A stretch of DNA of 64,000 nt from Mariprofundus aestuarium (GTDB taxonomy: Bacteria > Pseudomonadota > Zetaproteobacteria > Mariprofundales > Mariprofundaceae). The notes below the pieces were generated by a model. That model had not been told where the DNA came from, searched no databases, and was given only the letters and a program-made list of their open reading frames with translations. Shown here piece by piece: positions 43,270 through 52,544 of this stretch. The translations under genes and the position numbers were made by a program. The stretch lies in NCBI RefSeq assembly GCF_002795805.1, contig NZ_CP018799.1, positions 2,039,001 through 2,103,000 on the forward strand, read 5' to 3'. The first letter of the stretch is position 1. Each line of letters begins with the position of its first letter.

Positions 43270-43390
43270 CGTGATTACTCACTTTGGGCAGGCATTGGCA
43301 CCATTCTCCAGAAATCATCAATGATGTTCTCTGGCCGGTTGCCGCAGTTTCACAGGGCCTGTAACCCTCCACCGCTCTGGATAAAGCCGG
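43270..43390 (-). promoter_or_regulatory. SAM-I (S-box) riboswitch aptamer
   Basis: Reading the minus strand from 43386: TTTATCCAGAG, then GGTGGAGGG, GGCCCTGTGAAA, GCGGCAACCGG, and AATGGTGCCAATGCCTGC, ending with GTAA pairing back to TTAT. These are the conserved blocks of the SAM-I aptamer in the right order and spacing, including the GGCCC, GGCAACC and GGTGCCAA core. With the terminator below, SAM binding should stop transcription of thrC and the genes after it. Confidence 0.93.
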
Positions 43391-43461
43391 ATCAAAAATA
43401 TGTAGCGGCGAATTATCATGCCAGTTTTGGAAAAGGCAAGCGTTCTTGTTCCATGAAGCGC

Positions 43462-43490
43462 TTGACACTTACCCACACAAATACTAGGTA
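43462..43490 (+). promoter_or_regulatory. Probable promoter for the mrp operon
   Basis: TTGACA (43462-43467) is a perfect -35, with TAGGTA (43485-43490) at 17 bases as a poor -10. It faces away from the riboswitch. Transcription would begin near 43497. Confidence 0.55.
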
Positions 43491-43514
43491 TTTGCAAAGT
43501 GGTTTTGTCTTAAG

Positions 43515-43590
43515 CCGTGTCTTTCCCCTCCCTATACAAGGACACGGTGGCGCCCCGTCCGGTTTAACCGTGCGGGGCGCTAATTTTTTA
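43515..43590 (+). terminator. Two-hairpin leader with intrinsic terminator, possible attenuator or small RNA
   Basis: CCGTGTC (43515-43521) can pair with GACACGG (43541-43547); then GCGCCCCG (43550-43557) pairs with CGGGGCGC (43573-43580), followed by TAATTTTTTA. Transcripts from the promoter at 43462 would be about 95 bases. The mrp start lies 95 bases further, so this is either a leader attenuator or the end of a small RNA. Confidence 0.72.
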
Positions 43591-43685
43591 TACCCGCCTT
43601 TACCCCCAAAAGCGCTGTTCTTGACACTTCCAACAAGGATTCACACGATGCCGCCTGCAGCATCCTTAGCCACCCGGAGCCTTTC

Positions 43686-44759
43686 ATGATTACCGAAGCC
43701 GATATCCTCAAAGCACTGTCCGTCATCATCGATCCAGATTTCAAAAAGGATATTGTCTCGCTTGGCTTTGTAAAAAACATCGCCATAGAAGGTAAGCAGG
43801 TAGCATTCACGATTGAACTGACCACGCCTGCCTGCCCGGTAAAAGAGGAGTTCCGCCGCCAGGCCGATGAAGCAGTAAGCGCCCTACCAGGCGTTGAGAA
43901 GGTTGAGGTCACCATGAGCTCGAAGACCACTGCAAGCACTAGCAAGGACCACATTCCGGGGGTTGCCAACATTGTTGCCATTGCATCGGGAAAGGGTGGT
44001 GTCGGCAAATCAACCACCGCGGTAAACCTTGCTGTTGCCATGGCACAAACCGGCGCCCGCGTAGGCCTGCTTGATGCCGACATCTATGGCCCCTCCATCC
44101 CACGCATGATGGGACTTGCCGGTTACAAGCCGGAGATCGATCATGAAGCCAAAACCATACAGCCACTAGAGAACTACGGCGTTAAAACCATCTCTATCGG
44201 CTACCTGGTTGAAGAAAACCAGGCCATGATCTGGCGCGGGCCGATGGTGGCCAGTGCCCTGAACCAGTTACTCACCGATGTTGCATGGGGTGAGCTGGAC
44301 TATCTGTTTGTCGACATGCCTCCGGGAACCGGCGATGCGCAGCTTACACTGACCCAGAAGGTGCCGGTAACCGGCGCAGTGCTCGTAACCACGCCGCAGG
44401 ACATCGCCCTGCTCGACTGCCGCAAAGGTATCGACATGTTCCGCAAAGCACGCGTTCCGGCTCTAGGTATTGTAGAAAACATGAGCCAGTTTATCTGCCC
44501 TCACTGTGGTAAATCCAGTGCCATTTTTGCTGAAGGCGGCGCTGAGCGGTTAAGCCAGGAATACAAAACCGAAGTCCTTGCCCATATCCCGCTGGATATC
44601 AAAATCCGTGAGAAGGCGGATGAAGGCACCCCTATCGTTGCTGCGTTCCCCGATTCCGAACAGGCAGCACATTACAAGCGACTGGCGGGAGAGGTTGCCC
44701 GCAGAGTCAGCATCCAGAACAACCGCAAGATTGATATCCCGGTGATGATTCAGGAGTAA
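43686..44759 (+). CDS. mrp: Mrp/ApbC-type iron-sulfur cluster carrier ATPase
   Basis: Binds and transfers Fe-S clusters using ATP. 357 residues: N-terminal MIP18/DUF59 domain (1-78), then a P-loop (SGKGGVGKST, 101-110, of the deviant type) with DADIYGPS, and the cluster-binding CPHC motif near residue 262. First gene of mrp-dsrE2-tusA-methyltransferase, with a GGAG site. Confidence 0.95.
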   Translation: MITEADILKALSVIIDPDFKKDIVSLGFVKNIAIEGKQVAFTIELTTPACPVKEEFRRQADEAVSALPGVEKVEVTMSSKTTASTSKDHIPGVANIVAIASGKGGVGKSTTAVNLAVAMAQTGARVGLLDADIYGPSIPRMMGLAGYKPEIDHEAKTIQPLENYGVKTISIGYLVEENQAMIWRGPMVASALNQLLTDVAWGELDYLFVDMPPGTGDAQLTLTQKVPVTGAVLVTTPQDIALLDCRKGIDMFRKARVPALGIVENMSQFICPHCGKSSAIFAEGGAERLSQEYKTEVLAHIPLDIKIREKADEGTPIVAAFPDSEQAAHYKRLAGEVARRVSIQNNRKIDIPVMIQE

Positions 44760-44831
44760 TCGGCAGGCCTGTTTGCCCTTTTTCCGGCAACGACTAGGTT
44801 TCGCCGTCCAATTTCACATGGAGGTGCAGTC

Positions 44832-45320
44832 ATGACCCTGCCCGTTGATAAGAAAAAGATCTCCATCGTCTGCTTCTCCGGCGATTTCGATAAGATTGTA
44901 GCCGCCTTCACCATCGCTACAGGCGCCGCCGCCACCAACCGTGAAGTCACCATGTTCTTCACCTTCTGGGGACTTAACGCCCTGAAGAAGAAAAAGGGCC
45001 GTGTCGCCACAGGCAAGAGCATCATGGCCAAGGCATTCAACTTCCTGATGGGAGGGCTGAACAACCTGCCACTCTCGCGCCTTAACTTCTTCGGTGCTAG
45101 TCCAATACTGATGTCTGGTATGATGAAGAAGCACAACGTTGCATCGCTTCCGGAACTGGTTGAAGCAGCACACCTGCTCGGCGTTCGCATCGTAGCCTGC
45201 GAGATGGCGATGCACATCCTTGAGGTTGAGAAGAGTGACATGATTGAAGAGGTGAAGGATGTAGCTGGTGTAGCGACCTTCCTCAACGAATCCGAAGATG
45301 CGCACATCATCTTCATCTGA
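44832..45320 (+). CDS. DsrE2-like (DsrE/DsrF family) protein
   Basis: 162 residues, one DsrE-type domain. MFFTFWGLNALKKKKGR is a landmark of the DsrE2 subgroup, with a conserved Cys in VACEMAM near residue 127 that can carry persulfide sulfur. Such proteins pass sulfur in sulfur-oxidation and relay systems together with TusA, which is the next gene. It may attach to the membrane through hydrophobic stretches. Confidence 0.85.
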   Translation: MTLPVDKKKISIVCFSGDFDKIVAAFTIATGAAATNREVTMFFTFWGLNALKKKKGRVATGKSIMAKAFNFLMGGLNNLPLSRLNFFGASPILMSGMMKKHNVASLPELVEAAHLLGVRIVACEMAMHILEVEKSDMIEEVKDVAGVATFLNESEDAHIIFI

Positions 45321-45347
45321 CAGATTTAGATTAAGGATATTATTACC

Positions 45348-45572
45348 ATGAAACATTTCCTCGATATTACACGCGAGACCTGCCCGATGACCTTTGTGAA
45401 AGTGAAGCTGAAACTGGCAAACATCAATAAAGGCGAGCAGCTGGAAGTGCTGCTCAATGCAGGCGAGCCGCTGGAGAATGTCCCCCGCTCATGCGAAGAG
45501 CAGGGCTTTAAAGTGCTCTCCAATGAGCCTACCGATGAGGAAGGCAAGTACATGCTGGTAATCGAGAAGTAG
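45348..45572 (+). CDS. tusA: TusA-family sulfur carrier
   Basis: 74 residues with the active cysteine C12 in TRETCPMTFVK (CPxxF pattern) and the ENVPRSCEEQG ending. It is close to the C-terminal domain of the sulfite reductase fusion at 36791 (CPMNFVKxKxKL). Lies 27 bp after dsrE2 and is followed immediately by the methyltransferase start. Confidence 0.9.
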   Translation: MKHFLDITRETCPMTFVKVKLKLANINKGEQLEVLLNAGEPLENVPRSCEEQGFKVLSNEPTDEEGKYMLVIEK

Positions 45573-46142
45573 ATGACAGACCGGGAGTTCTGGGAAGGCA
45601 AGTATAAGAATAAGGAGACAGGCTGGGATCGTGGCGATGCTAGCCCTGCCCTTCTTGACTGGCTTAAGGAACTGAACCCCTGTCGTATTCTGGTACCCGG
45701 CTGCGGCCGCGGTCATGAAGTAATCGAACTGGCCCGGCGCGGCTTTGACGTCACAGCTGTCGATATCGCCACCCCTGCCATCAAGCACATGCAGGCCATG
45801 CTGGAAAAGGAGGGGCTCACCGCCACCCTGATTCACGGCGACCTGTTCGATCTTGAGCTGGAACCCTTCGATGCCATCTACGAGCAGACCTGCCTCTGCG
45901 CCCTGCAGCCCGGACAGTGGTCCGATTACGAACAGTGGCTACACAATCACCTAAAACCGGGCGGCCAACTGCTTGCCCTCTTCATGCAGACAGGCGTTAC
46001 CGGTGGCCCACCATTCCACTGCGACCTCTCCGAGATGAAACCACTGTTTGATGCTTCCCGCTGGCAGTGGCCGGACAATGGCAACGAAGTCCCCCACCCT
46101 TCCGGCCGTCACGAATTGGCCCACCTACTTAGACGCATCTAA
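45573..46142 (+). CDS. SAM-dependent methyltransferase, TPMT-like
   Basis: 189 residues. Begins with REFWEGKYKNKETGWDRG and has a Rossmann-type methyltransferase core, VPGCGRGHEVIELA for SAM binding, then GDLFDL and the end block YEQTCLCALQP. This is the pattern of thiopurine/thiol methyltransferase-like proteins that may detoxify sulfur, selenium or tellurium compounds. It starts directly at the tusA stop and so joins the sulfur-relay operon. Confidence 0.82.
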   Translation: MTDREFWEGKYKNKETGWDRGDASPALLDWLKELNPCRILVPGCGRGHEVIELARRGFDVTAVDIATPAIKHMQAMLEKEGLTATLIHGDLFDLELEPFDAIYEQTCLCALQPGQWSDYEQWLHNHLKPGGQLLALFMQTGVTGGPPFHCDLSEMKPLFDASRWQWPDNGNEVPHPSGRHELAHLLRRI

Positions 46143-46242
46143 TACAATTAGTAGACGAACCTCTAAATCTCATCTTTAAATAATGATTGGCTGCTTTCGG
46201 CTGCGGATTCAACCCGGTCATTTAAAAGCGCAACACTAAAGT

Positions 46243-46971
46243 TTAAGAGTCCAGTTTTTTTCTGATCGCCCTGCTAAGACTCTCAATGCTGTAGGGCTTA
46301 CTCAGAACAGCATAGTTCTCTGAATAACCTTCATCCTTCATTGCTTCATCTTTATCATATCCAGTTACAAATATGACTTTCACATCAGAACGAACTTTTT
46401 CCATCTGCTTTATTGCCTCAAAACCGCCTAGCTTTGGCATTACCAAGTCTGAAATAATAAGCATGACTTCGTTTTGATGTCTGATAAAGACATCAACAGC
46501 CTCCAGTCCATTCGAAGCCTCAAGCACGTTATAATTAAGACTGGTTAAAATTGCCTTGTAATTCTCTCGTACTGTATCATTGTCATCAACGGTCAAAATA
46601 GTTTCACCAAGCCCCTCTTCTGCCTCCCCGCTTGATGACTCTGGATTAGCTTCATTTGCCTCTATCAATGGTAAATAAACATGAAACCCTGTGCCTTTTC
46701 CTTCCTCGCTTTCTACTTTAATGATGCCCTTATGGCTTGTAATGGCACCAAAGACCATTGCAAGTCCAAGGCCGGTTCCCTTGCCAACCTCTTTTGTCGT
46801 GTAAAAGGGTTCAAATAGATGCTCGAGATTGGCTCGGGGAATACCGCATCCATTATCTTTAACTATCAAATGGGAATAAGACCCAGGAACAAAATCTTCG
46901 TGACTTTGAACAAATGAATCATCCGCATTAAACTTCTCTAGGGTAAGGTTTATCACTAGTTGAATCGCCAA
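46243..46971 (-). pseudogene. Truncated hybrid histidine kinase (ATPase end plus receiver)
   Basis: The open frame of 242 residues begins in the middle of a HATPase domain, just past the N box, and continues with DNGCGIP, HLFEPFYTTK, GKGTGLGLAMV and a receiver domain with phospho-acceptor Asp in IISDLVMPK. The sensor, HisKA and N box are missing and the upstream 100 bases do not supply them. The sequence is more AT-rich than neighbours. It is either a remnant, or a receiver with a rudimentary ATPase domain; a remnant seems more likely. Confidence 0.7.
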
Positions 46972-47077
46972 TGATTATATAGATAGCGCGAGTGTCCAAA
47001 AGCGGCCGTTTAGATTCTTTCAGGTATTTGCATTTAAATCCCCAGCACCATAATCAACCGTAAAAACCCAAAAGTCA

Positions 47078-47476
47078 CTAAATCAGCTGCATGCCTATGT
47101 CTTTACAGATAAGTCTTACTTTTTCATCGTCATAAGGAGATGACGGAAACTTACCCCAGACAGGCGCAGGCCAAGCGGGGTCGGTTTTGTAGCGGACAAT
47201 GTGGTGGATGTGCAATTGGGGGACCATATTGCCGAGAGCAGCTATGTTGATCTTGTCGGCGTTGAACTCCTTTTCGATAACTGCAGCCAGCATGGATGAT
47301 TCGCGCATCAACTGCTGCTGGTCTGCTTCCGATAGCTGATGAATCTCGGTGATCCCCTCGCGCTGCGGCACGAGGATAAACCACGGGTAGTTGGAGTCGT
47401 TCATCAAAAGGACACTACAGAGCGGCAACTGCCCCACCACGAAACAGTCCTTTTTCAGTTGAGGATGCAGGATCAT
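47078..47476 (-). CDS. HIT-domain protein
   Basis: 132 residues, family of nucleotide-phosphate hydrolases. The HIT-type motif is [10 protein letters not shown] near residue 88, followed by [12 protein letters not shown], which marks a subgroup with only two of the three usual histidines in place. Its start overlaps the yaiI-like stop by four bases. Confidence 0.84.
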   Translation of the reverse strand: MILHPQLKKDCFVVGQLPLCSVLLMNDSNYPWFILVPQREGITEIHQLSEADQQQLMRESSMLAAVIEKEFNADKINIAALGNMVPQLHIHHIVRYKTDPAWPAPVWGKFPSSPYDDEKVRLICKDIGMQLI

Positions 47477-47931
47477 TGTTGCCCCTTTAAATGTTTGGTA
47501 ATAAACCTGTCCAGTTGATTGGCAAATGCTTGTCGGTCGCCGTGGTTGAAGGCAGGAGGTCCTCCTGTAATCACACCATTGCCGCGCATCTCATCCATCA
47601 TGTTGCGAATGCTCAATGCCCTGCGCACATTATCCGGGGTGTAGAGCTCGCCTCTCGGGTTCAGGGCGAAGCCACCTTTCTCGATCATGCCTGCAGCAAG
47701 CGGAATATCGGCGGTAATCGCCAGATCACCCGGTTCGGAGTTATCAATGATATAGGCATCCGCCACATCAGCCCCGGCAGCCACATGAACGCTGTCGATA
47801 TAATCTGATTTGGGGTGCTGGAGCCTCATATTAGCCACCAGCACCAATGGAATACGGGTTCGTTCTGCCACGCGATAAAGGATCTCCTTGATCACCTTCG
47901 GGCAGGCATCGGCATCGATCCAGATACGCAT
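47473..47931 (-). CDS. yaiI: YaiI/YqxD family (DUF188) protein
   Basis: 152 residues, PIN-like fold of unknown function. Family marks are [16 protein letters not shown] at the N-terminus and TADIPLA plus TGGPPAF at the end. Its start shares bases with the preceding gene's stop (ATGA). Cytoplasmic. Confidence 0.9.
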   Translation of the reverse strand: MRIWIDADACPKVIKEILYRVAERTRIPLVLVANMRLQHPKSDYIDSVHVAAGADVADAYIIDNSEPGDLAITADIPLAAGMIEKGGFALNPRGELYTPDNVRRALSIRNMMDEMRGNGVITGGPPAFNHGDRQAFANQLDRFITKHLKGQQ

Positions 47932-48608
47932 CAGCGGTCAAACAGCCTGTTGGCACGCATCAGATCAGACGGCCTGCCGATATCAAACCAGTAACCGTTA
48001 TGCCGCATACCTGTACAATGGCCATCGGCAATCAATTTTCGCATCGGCTCAACAAGAGAAAAGATGGCACCCTCTTCATATTCTTCGAACGCATTTTCAT
48101 GCCAGAGCGAAATGCCGGAGAAGGTGAGCCTGTTATTTCCTTCGGCCACTACACGACCACGGCTCAATGCGAAATCGCCGATAGGATGATGTCTCGGGTT
48201 TTCGACAAGCCCAATCGCAGCGCCGCCTTGCGGAACAATTTCACTTAAATGCCTGATATCGAAATCAGATAACACATCGGCATTACAAACTGCCACCGGA
48301 CCACTGCCTGGAAGAAACCCGAGCGCCTGCTTTACGCCGCCACCGGAGTCGAGCAGCACCGGTTCATAACTGATGCGGATACGGCACCCGAAACGGGAAC
48401 CATCACCAAGATACGCCTTAAGTGCTTCAGCATGGTGATGAGCATTGACTGCAATATCGGAGATACCCTGCGAAACCAGTGAACGTATCACATGTGCGAT
48501 CACCGGCTCGCCACGAACCTGCATTAAAGCCTTGGGCCGCGAATCGGTGAGCCATTTCAGGCGGGTGCCCAGCCCGGCAGCCAGAACCACAGCGCGATCA
48601 ATGGCCAT
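47931..48608 (-). CDS. murU: Nucleotidyltransferase, MurU-like
   Basis: 225 residues from ATG 48608. [20 protein letters not shown] is the sugar-phosphate nucleotidyltransferase signature, and CNADVL and GYWFDIG follow. MurU of Pseudomonas links MurNAc-1-P to UTP in peptidoglycan recycling; no amgK or other recycling genes are here, so the sugar is uncertain. It overlaps the patatin stop by one base. Confidence 0.82.
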   Translation of the reverse strand: MAIDRAVVLAAGLGTRLKWLTDSRPKALMQVRGEPVIAHVIRSLVSQGISDIAVNAHHHAEALKAYLGDGSRFGCRIRISYEPVLLDSGGGVKQALGFLPGSGPVAVCNADVLSDFDIRHLSEIVPQGGAAIGLVENPRHHPIGDFALSRGRVVAEGNNRLTFSGISLWHENAFEEYEEGAIFSLVEPMRKLIADGHCTGMRHNGYWFDIGRPSDLMRANRLFDR

Positions 48609-49531
48609 TACTTGCCCTCCAGCATCTTGATCAGTTTCGGCATCTGCTCGTAGGCTGCCTGACGCCCACGGTCGATCTCCTGCTCGGGATTGCTGAAGTC
48701 GTGCCACTGCGTAAAAGAGACCAACGGCTCAATTACCACGTCAGCATACTCTTTCGAATAACGGCGCAGGTAGAGTGACTTGATCTCGCTGCTCCAGTCG
48801 AGCATGCCGTAAACATTCGCAGGCTCCACATCCGGCCTTGGTCGCGCACCAACATTGACTGCCACCACCAGTTGATCAGGCCTGGCGACCATTTTTGCCT
48901 CTTTCGATGGCAGTTCTGCAGCCACACCACCATCGACATATTTCTTATCTCCAATCGACACAGGGGTGAACACGCCGGGAATGGCCATGCTGGCAGCAAT
49001 AGCGCAGGGGAGTTTCACATCCGAATCGATGGAGAAGAGCTCGCACTCCCCTCCGGGAAAATGAACAGCCGTAATAAACAGCGGGATTTTGGCATCGGCA
49101 AAGGATTCACCGCCGCAGAAGCCGTAGGCGATATCCACCAGGGCATTGGTATCGGCAAATGAGGTGTCGGTAGCGGCTTTGGTATAAAGAAGTGTCTGCT
49201 TGGCGGCAGCAGTCAAACGACTCAACCAGCTGTCATCTTCTTCATCATTCAGCACCGGCAACTCGATACTATTAAACAGATCGGAGGCAAGAATCTCCTC
49301 AGCATGCCGGATAACCATACGCGCATCAGGATTTACAGCATACATGGCACCAAACAGCGCCCCGATACTGGTGCCGACGATCACGTCGGGTTTCAGGTGA
49401 TGCTCCTCAAGCACCTCGAGAACACCAAGGTGTGCCAACCCTCTTCCACCGCCACCACCCAGCGCCAGAACAAATCCTGTTTTCTGTTTCTGGTGGCCGG
49501 CAAATATACGGTTAAACAGAGTCATACTCAT
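48608..49531 (-). CDS. Patatin-like phospholipase (RssA type)
   Basis: 307 residues. GGGGGRGLAHLGVL forms the oxyanion loop, the nucleophile is S55 in GTSIG, and the catalytic Asp is in YVDGGV. Probably a cytoplasmic or membrane-associated serine hydrolase. A start at 49525 is also possible. Confidence 0.88.
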   Translation of the reverse strand: MSMTLFNRIFAGHQKQKTGFVLALGGGGGRGLAHLGVLEVLEEHHLKPDVIVGTSIGALFGAMYAVNPDARMVIRHAEEILASDLFNSIELPVLNDEEDDSWLSRLTAAAKQTLLYTKAATDTSFADTNALVDIAYGFCGGESFADAKIPLFITAVHFPGGECELFSIDSDVKLPCAIAASMAIPGVFTPVSIGDKKYVDGGVAAELPSKEAKMVARPDQLVVAVNVGARPRPDVEPANVYGMLDWSSEIKSLYLRRYSKEYADVVIEPLVSFTQWHDFSNPEQEIDRGRQAAYEQMPKLIKMLEGK

Positions 49532-49650
49532 TACTCACTATTACCAATTTCTTCTTTCATGACAGGCCCTGCCAGAGCTGCCGCCGGATCAACAGCCATT
49601 GATCGATCCCATTTACAACTATCGCGCAGCATAGATCAACACCCATTGAT

Positions 49651-52218
49651 CTAATCTGCTTGCTTCTCCGGAAGCGCCGCTACATCGGCCAGCTTCGCAC
49701 ACAGGTCGCCTATCTGCTCAGTCGATAACGGTCCTGAATCCTTATCCGCAATGAAGAACACATCGACAGCCCGCTCACCAAATGTCGAGACTGATGCTCC
49801 ATGCAGCGAATGGCCTTCACGCGCTATCGCATCAGCAAGCCGCGCCAGCAGACGCGGCTGATCGGCGGTAGAAACCTCGATTGCTGTTGCCCGGAACGAC
49901 GCCTTGGGCAACTCGCGTACACGCACCGGCACATTGCGCATCAATACATTCACCTTAAACCTACTATCGATCACAAGTTTCGGCATGCTTTCAGCTTCCA
50001 GCAGGTCACGAATCCTGATTTCAAGCCGTTCCAGATCGGTCCCCACATTAAATGGGGCTCCTTTCGGCCCTTGCAGGTGAAACACATCCAGCACCCGTCC
50101 ATCGCTGAGCATATAGGCCTGTGCGGCCAGAATACTGGCATGGCCTGAGGTCAGCGCTGCTGCCAGCGCTGCAAACAGGCCCGTACGTGGGCGCGCCACG
50201 ATATAAAAGAGCGTTTCGCTGCGATCATTATCCACCCAGTACTTCACCGCATTGCCATCGGAATCGGCAATCAGCGGCACAATATCCGTCAACTGGCGCG
50301 GAGGGAAATGCATAACGCACTGCCGCGACATACACTCCAGCGCTCCCCTTATAACAGCTTCGTCGCCATCCTTCACGCTATTGAGAACAGACTGAACTCG
50401 TGTCTGATAGAGCCGCTCGGCGGTTTCACTAACCGTCTCATCACTATCGAAATAACTGACTGTCAGGCGGTATAGCTCTGTCAGCAATGATCCCTTCCAA
50501 TCATTCCAGACGGTGGGACCGACCGCCGCAATATCCGCAACAGTCAGAAGCAAAAGGTATTGCAACCTGCTCTGGTTACCTACCCGCTCGGCAAAAGCCC
50601 GCACCACCTCAGGGTCTGAGAGGTCGAAACGCTGACTCTTCACTGCCATCAACAGGTGCTCCCTGACCAGCCACTCCACCAAATCCACTGCATCCAGGTC
50701 GAGTTGCATCCTTTCGCAAAATTTACGCGCCAGTTTCGCCCCTTCTACAGAGTGATCCCCCGGCATACCTTTTGCAATATCGTGAAATATCAGTGCGATA
50801 TAGAGCAACTCAGGGCGATTTATCTTATGACAGACTTCATGTGCCAGAGGGAGTCGGATATAGCGATCGCGATGGAAGAAGTTGCGCGCTTCACCTACTG
50901 CACGGAGCGTGTGCTCATCGACGGTAAAGGCGTGGTACTGGTTAAACTGCCCCAACCCCACCACCTCCCGGAATTCCGGGATAAAGCGGCCCAATACGCC
51001 GGTATCGTTCATCAGTTTCAGCGTCCAGTGCACATTGCGCTTGCTGCGAAGAATTTTCATGAAAACACGCTGTGCTGTCGGATCATCTCGCATCGCGTCA
51101 TCGATCAGAAGCACGTCAGCACGAATCTGGCGAAGCGCACGACTGGAAAGGTGACGCTTACCCTTCTGTGACTCACGGAAAATTCGCAACAGCAGTAAAG
51201 GCTCCGCTCTAAAGACGCCATCATCGGCAATACTTAGCCGCTTACCCTCGAGGACAAATCCGTGACCGACAGCTTTGGTAAAAGAGAAACGTTTTGGATT
51301 GAGCTGCTCGGTAAAGTGCATGTAGAGCAGACCGGAGACACGAGATATGCGCCCGACATAACGAAAGTAATCCTTCATGAAAGCATCAACTGCCGGCCTG
51401 TGCGACGCCGCTTGATACCCCATTCGCTCGGCCAGAATGGCCTGTTGCTCATAGCCAAGACGATCGGATGGACGCCTCATTTCCAGATGCAGACCCGTAC
51501 GGCAGCGCCAGAGAAAATCCTGACCACCTAACAGGTGGTCACGCTCTCGAGGCGAAATCGCTCCTTTCTCCACCAGCCCTGCAATATCATCGCAGCCGTA
51601 CCAGGCCTTGGCGATCCAGAACACCGCCTGGACATCTCGCAGTCCGCCCTTCCCCTCTTTAATGTCGGGTTCCATCCAGAATGCTGTACCGCCAGTGCGC
51701 CGGTGCCGCTCCTCTACCTCGGCTAGTTTTGCCTCGACAAAGGCTTTGCGCCTCTTCTTGAAAAACTTTTCCAGCCCCTTCTGCAGATCTTCGTAGCGTT
51801 CTCCCGAACCGGTCAACAGGCGCGCCTCGGATGCTGCCGTGGCACTGTTCCAATCCTCTTTCACATGATCAAGGCACTCTTTTACGCTGCGCACAGCATG
51901 GCCGATTTTCGCACCCAGATCCCACAGCGCGAGAAGGAAGGCCTGAATCTCCGCCTCAACCTCCTGCGGACACTGCTCAGCGACCAGAAACCAGAGGTCC
52001 CAGTCCGATTTCGGAGCCAGTTCACCACGCCCATTACCCCCCACCAGCACCAGATCAACACAGCCGGCTGCCGTTGGTGCCTTCTGCTTCCAGAGGCGAA
52101 TCAGCAACTCATCGACACCGCTGCACATCAGACGAGTCAGCTCTCTACCGCTCACCCCCGCATTAAATGCGGCGGCTACAGTCTCATTCAGCGCCTGAAG
52201 CTCTTTTCTTTCGTCCAA
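49651..52218 (-). CDS. glnD: [Protein-PII] uridylyltransferase / uridylyl-removing enzyme
   Basis: Modifies PII proteins in response to glutamine. 855 residues: nucleotidyltransferase with GGNGRGEL (60-67) and DxD at 72-74 (SDWDL), HD domain around FHDIAKGMPGDHS, and two ACT domains near the end (about 690-770 and 790-850) for glutamine sensing. The lipoprotein gene overlaps its neighbour upstream, and glnD follows by 2 bp. Confidence 0.95.
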   Translation of the reverse strand: MDERKELQALNETVAAAFNAGVSGRELTRLMCSGVDELLIRLWKQKAPTAAGCVDLVLVGGNGRGELAPKSDWDLWFLVAEQCPQEVEAEIQAFLLALWDLGAKIGHAVRSVKECLDHVKEDWNSATAASEARLLTGSGERYEDLQKGLEKFFKKRRKAFVEAKLAEVEERHRRTGGTAFWMEPDIKEGKGGLRDVQAVFWIAKAWYGCDDIAGLVEKGAISPRERDHLLGGQDFLWRCRTGLHLEMRRPSDRLGYEQQAILAERMGYQAASHRPAVDAFMKDYFRYVGRISRVSGLLYMHFTEQLNPKRFSFTKAVGHGFVLEGKRLSIADDGVFRAEPLLLLRIFRESQKGKRHLSSRALRQIRADVLLIDDAMRDDPTAQRVFMKILRSKRNVHWTLKLMNDTGVLGRFIPEFREVVGLGQFNQYHAFTVDEHTLRAVGEARNFFHRDRYIRLPLAHEVCHKINRPELLYIALIFHDIAKGMPGDHSVEGAKLARKFCERMQLDLDAVDLVEWLVREHLLMAVKSQRFDLSDPEVVRAFAERVGNQSRLQYLLLLTVADIAAVGPTVWNDWKGSLLTELYRLTVSYFDSDETVSETAERLYQTRVQSVLNSVKDGDEAVIRGALECMSRQCVMHFPPRQLTDIVPLIADSDGNAVKYWVDNDRSETLFYIVARPRTGLFAALAAALTSGHASILAAQAYMLSDGRVLDVFHLQGPKGAPFNVGTDLERLEIRIRDLLEAESMPKLVIDSRFKVNVLMRNVPVRVRELPKASFRATAIEVSTADQPRLLARLADAIAREGHSLHGASVSTFGERAVDVFFIADKDSGPLSTEQIGDLCAKLADVAALPEKQAD

Positions 52219-52220
52219 AG

Positions 52221-52544
52221 CTATTTACCGCAGCGATAGACATTAAAAGCCTGCTCGCCGTCGGTCACCTTGCTGACTGCAACAATCGTATCGCCGCTCA
52301 TCTCGGCAGCACTGTTTTTTGCCATATTCTCAAGCTCACCGGACACCTGCTCCTCCGAGCGCGGGATAAATGCAACCTTATCCAGCACGGTAACGGTCAC
52401 TTTACCAAGGTTCGCACATGCTTTTACCTGCTCGAAAGTTGCCACGGTAACCGTCGAACCCGCATCAGTCGCTTTCACCCATGGTGTGCAGCCACCCACC
52501 ACCAACATAGCTACAGCAAAATATATCCACTCTGCTTTTCTCAT
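52221..52544 (-). CDS. DUF4156-family lipoprotein
   Basis: 107 residues; lipobox VGGC at about residue 19. The rest matches the DUF4156 pattern: [28 protein letters not shown] and a final FNVYRCG, with two cysteines likely to form a disulfide. Its start overlaps mutS by four bases, and it lies between mutS and glnD. Confidence 0.82.
   Translation of the reverse strand: MRKAEWIYFAVAMLVVGGCTPWVKATDAGSTVTVATFEQVKACANLGKVTVTVLDKVAFIPRSEEQVSGELENMAKNSAAEMSGDTIVAVSKVTDGEQAFNVYRCGK

Noticed and set aside
31018-43390. Dissimilatory sulfur metabolism or nitrate assimilation locus
   Set aside because: No dsrAB, aprAB, sat or nitrate reductase genes; CysH, CysD and CysN with CysK point to assimilation of sulfate.
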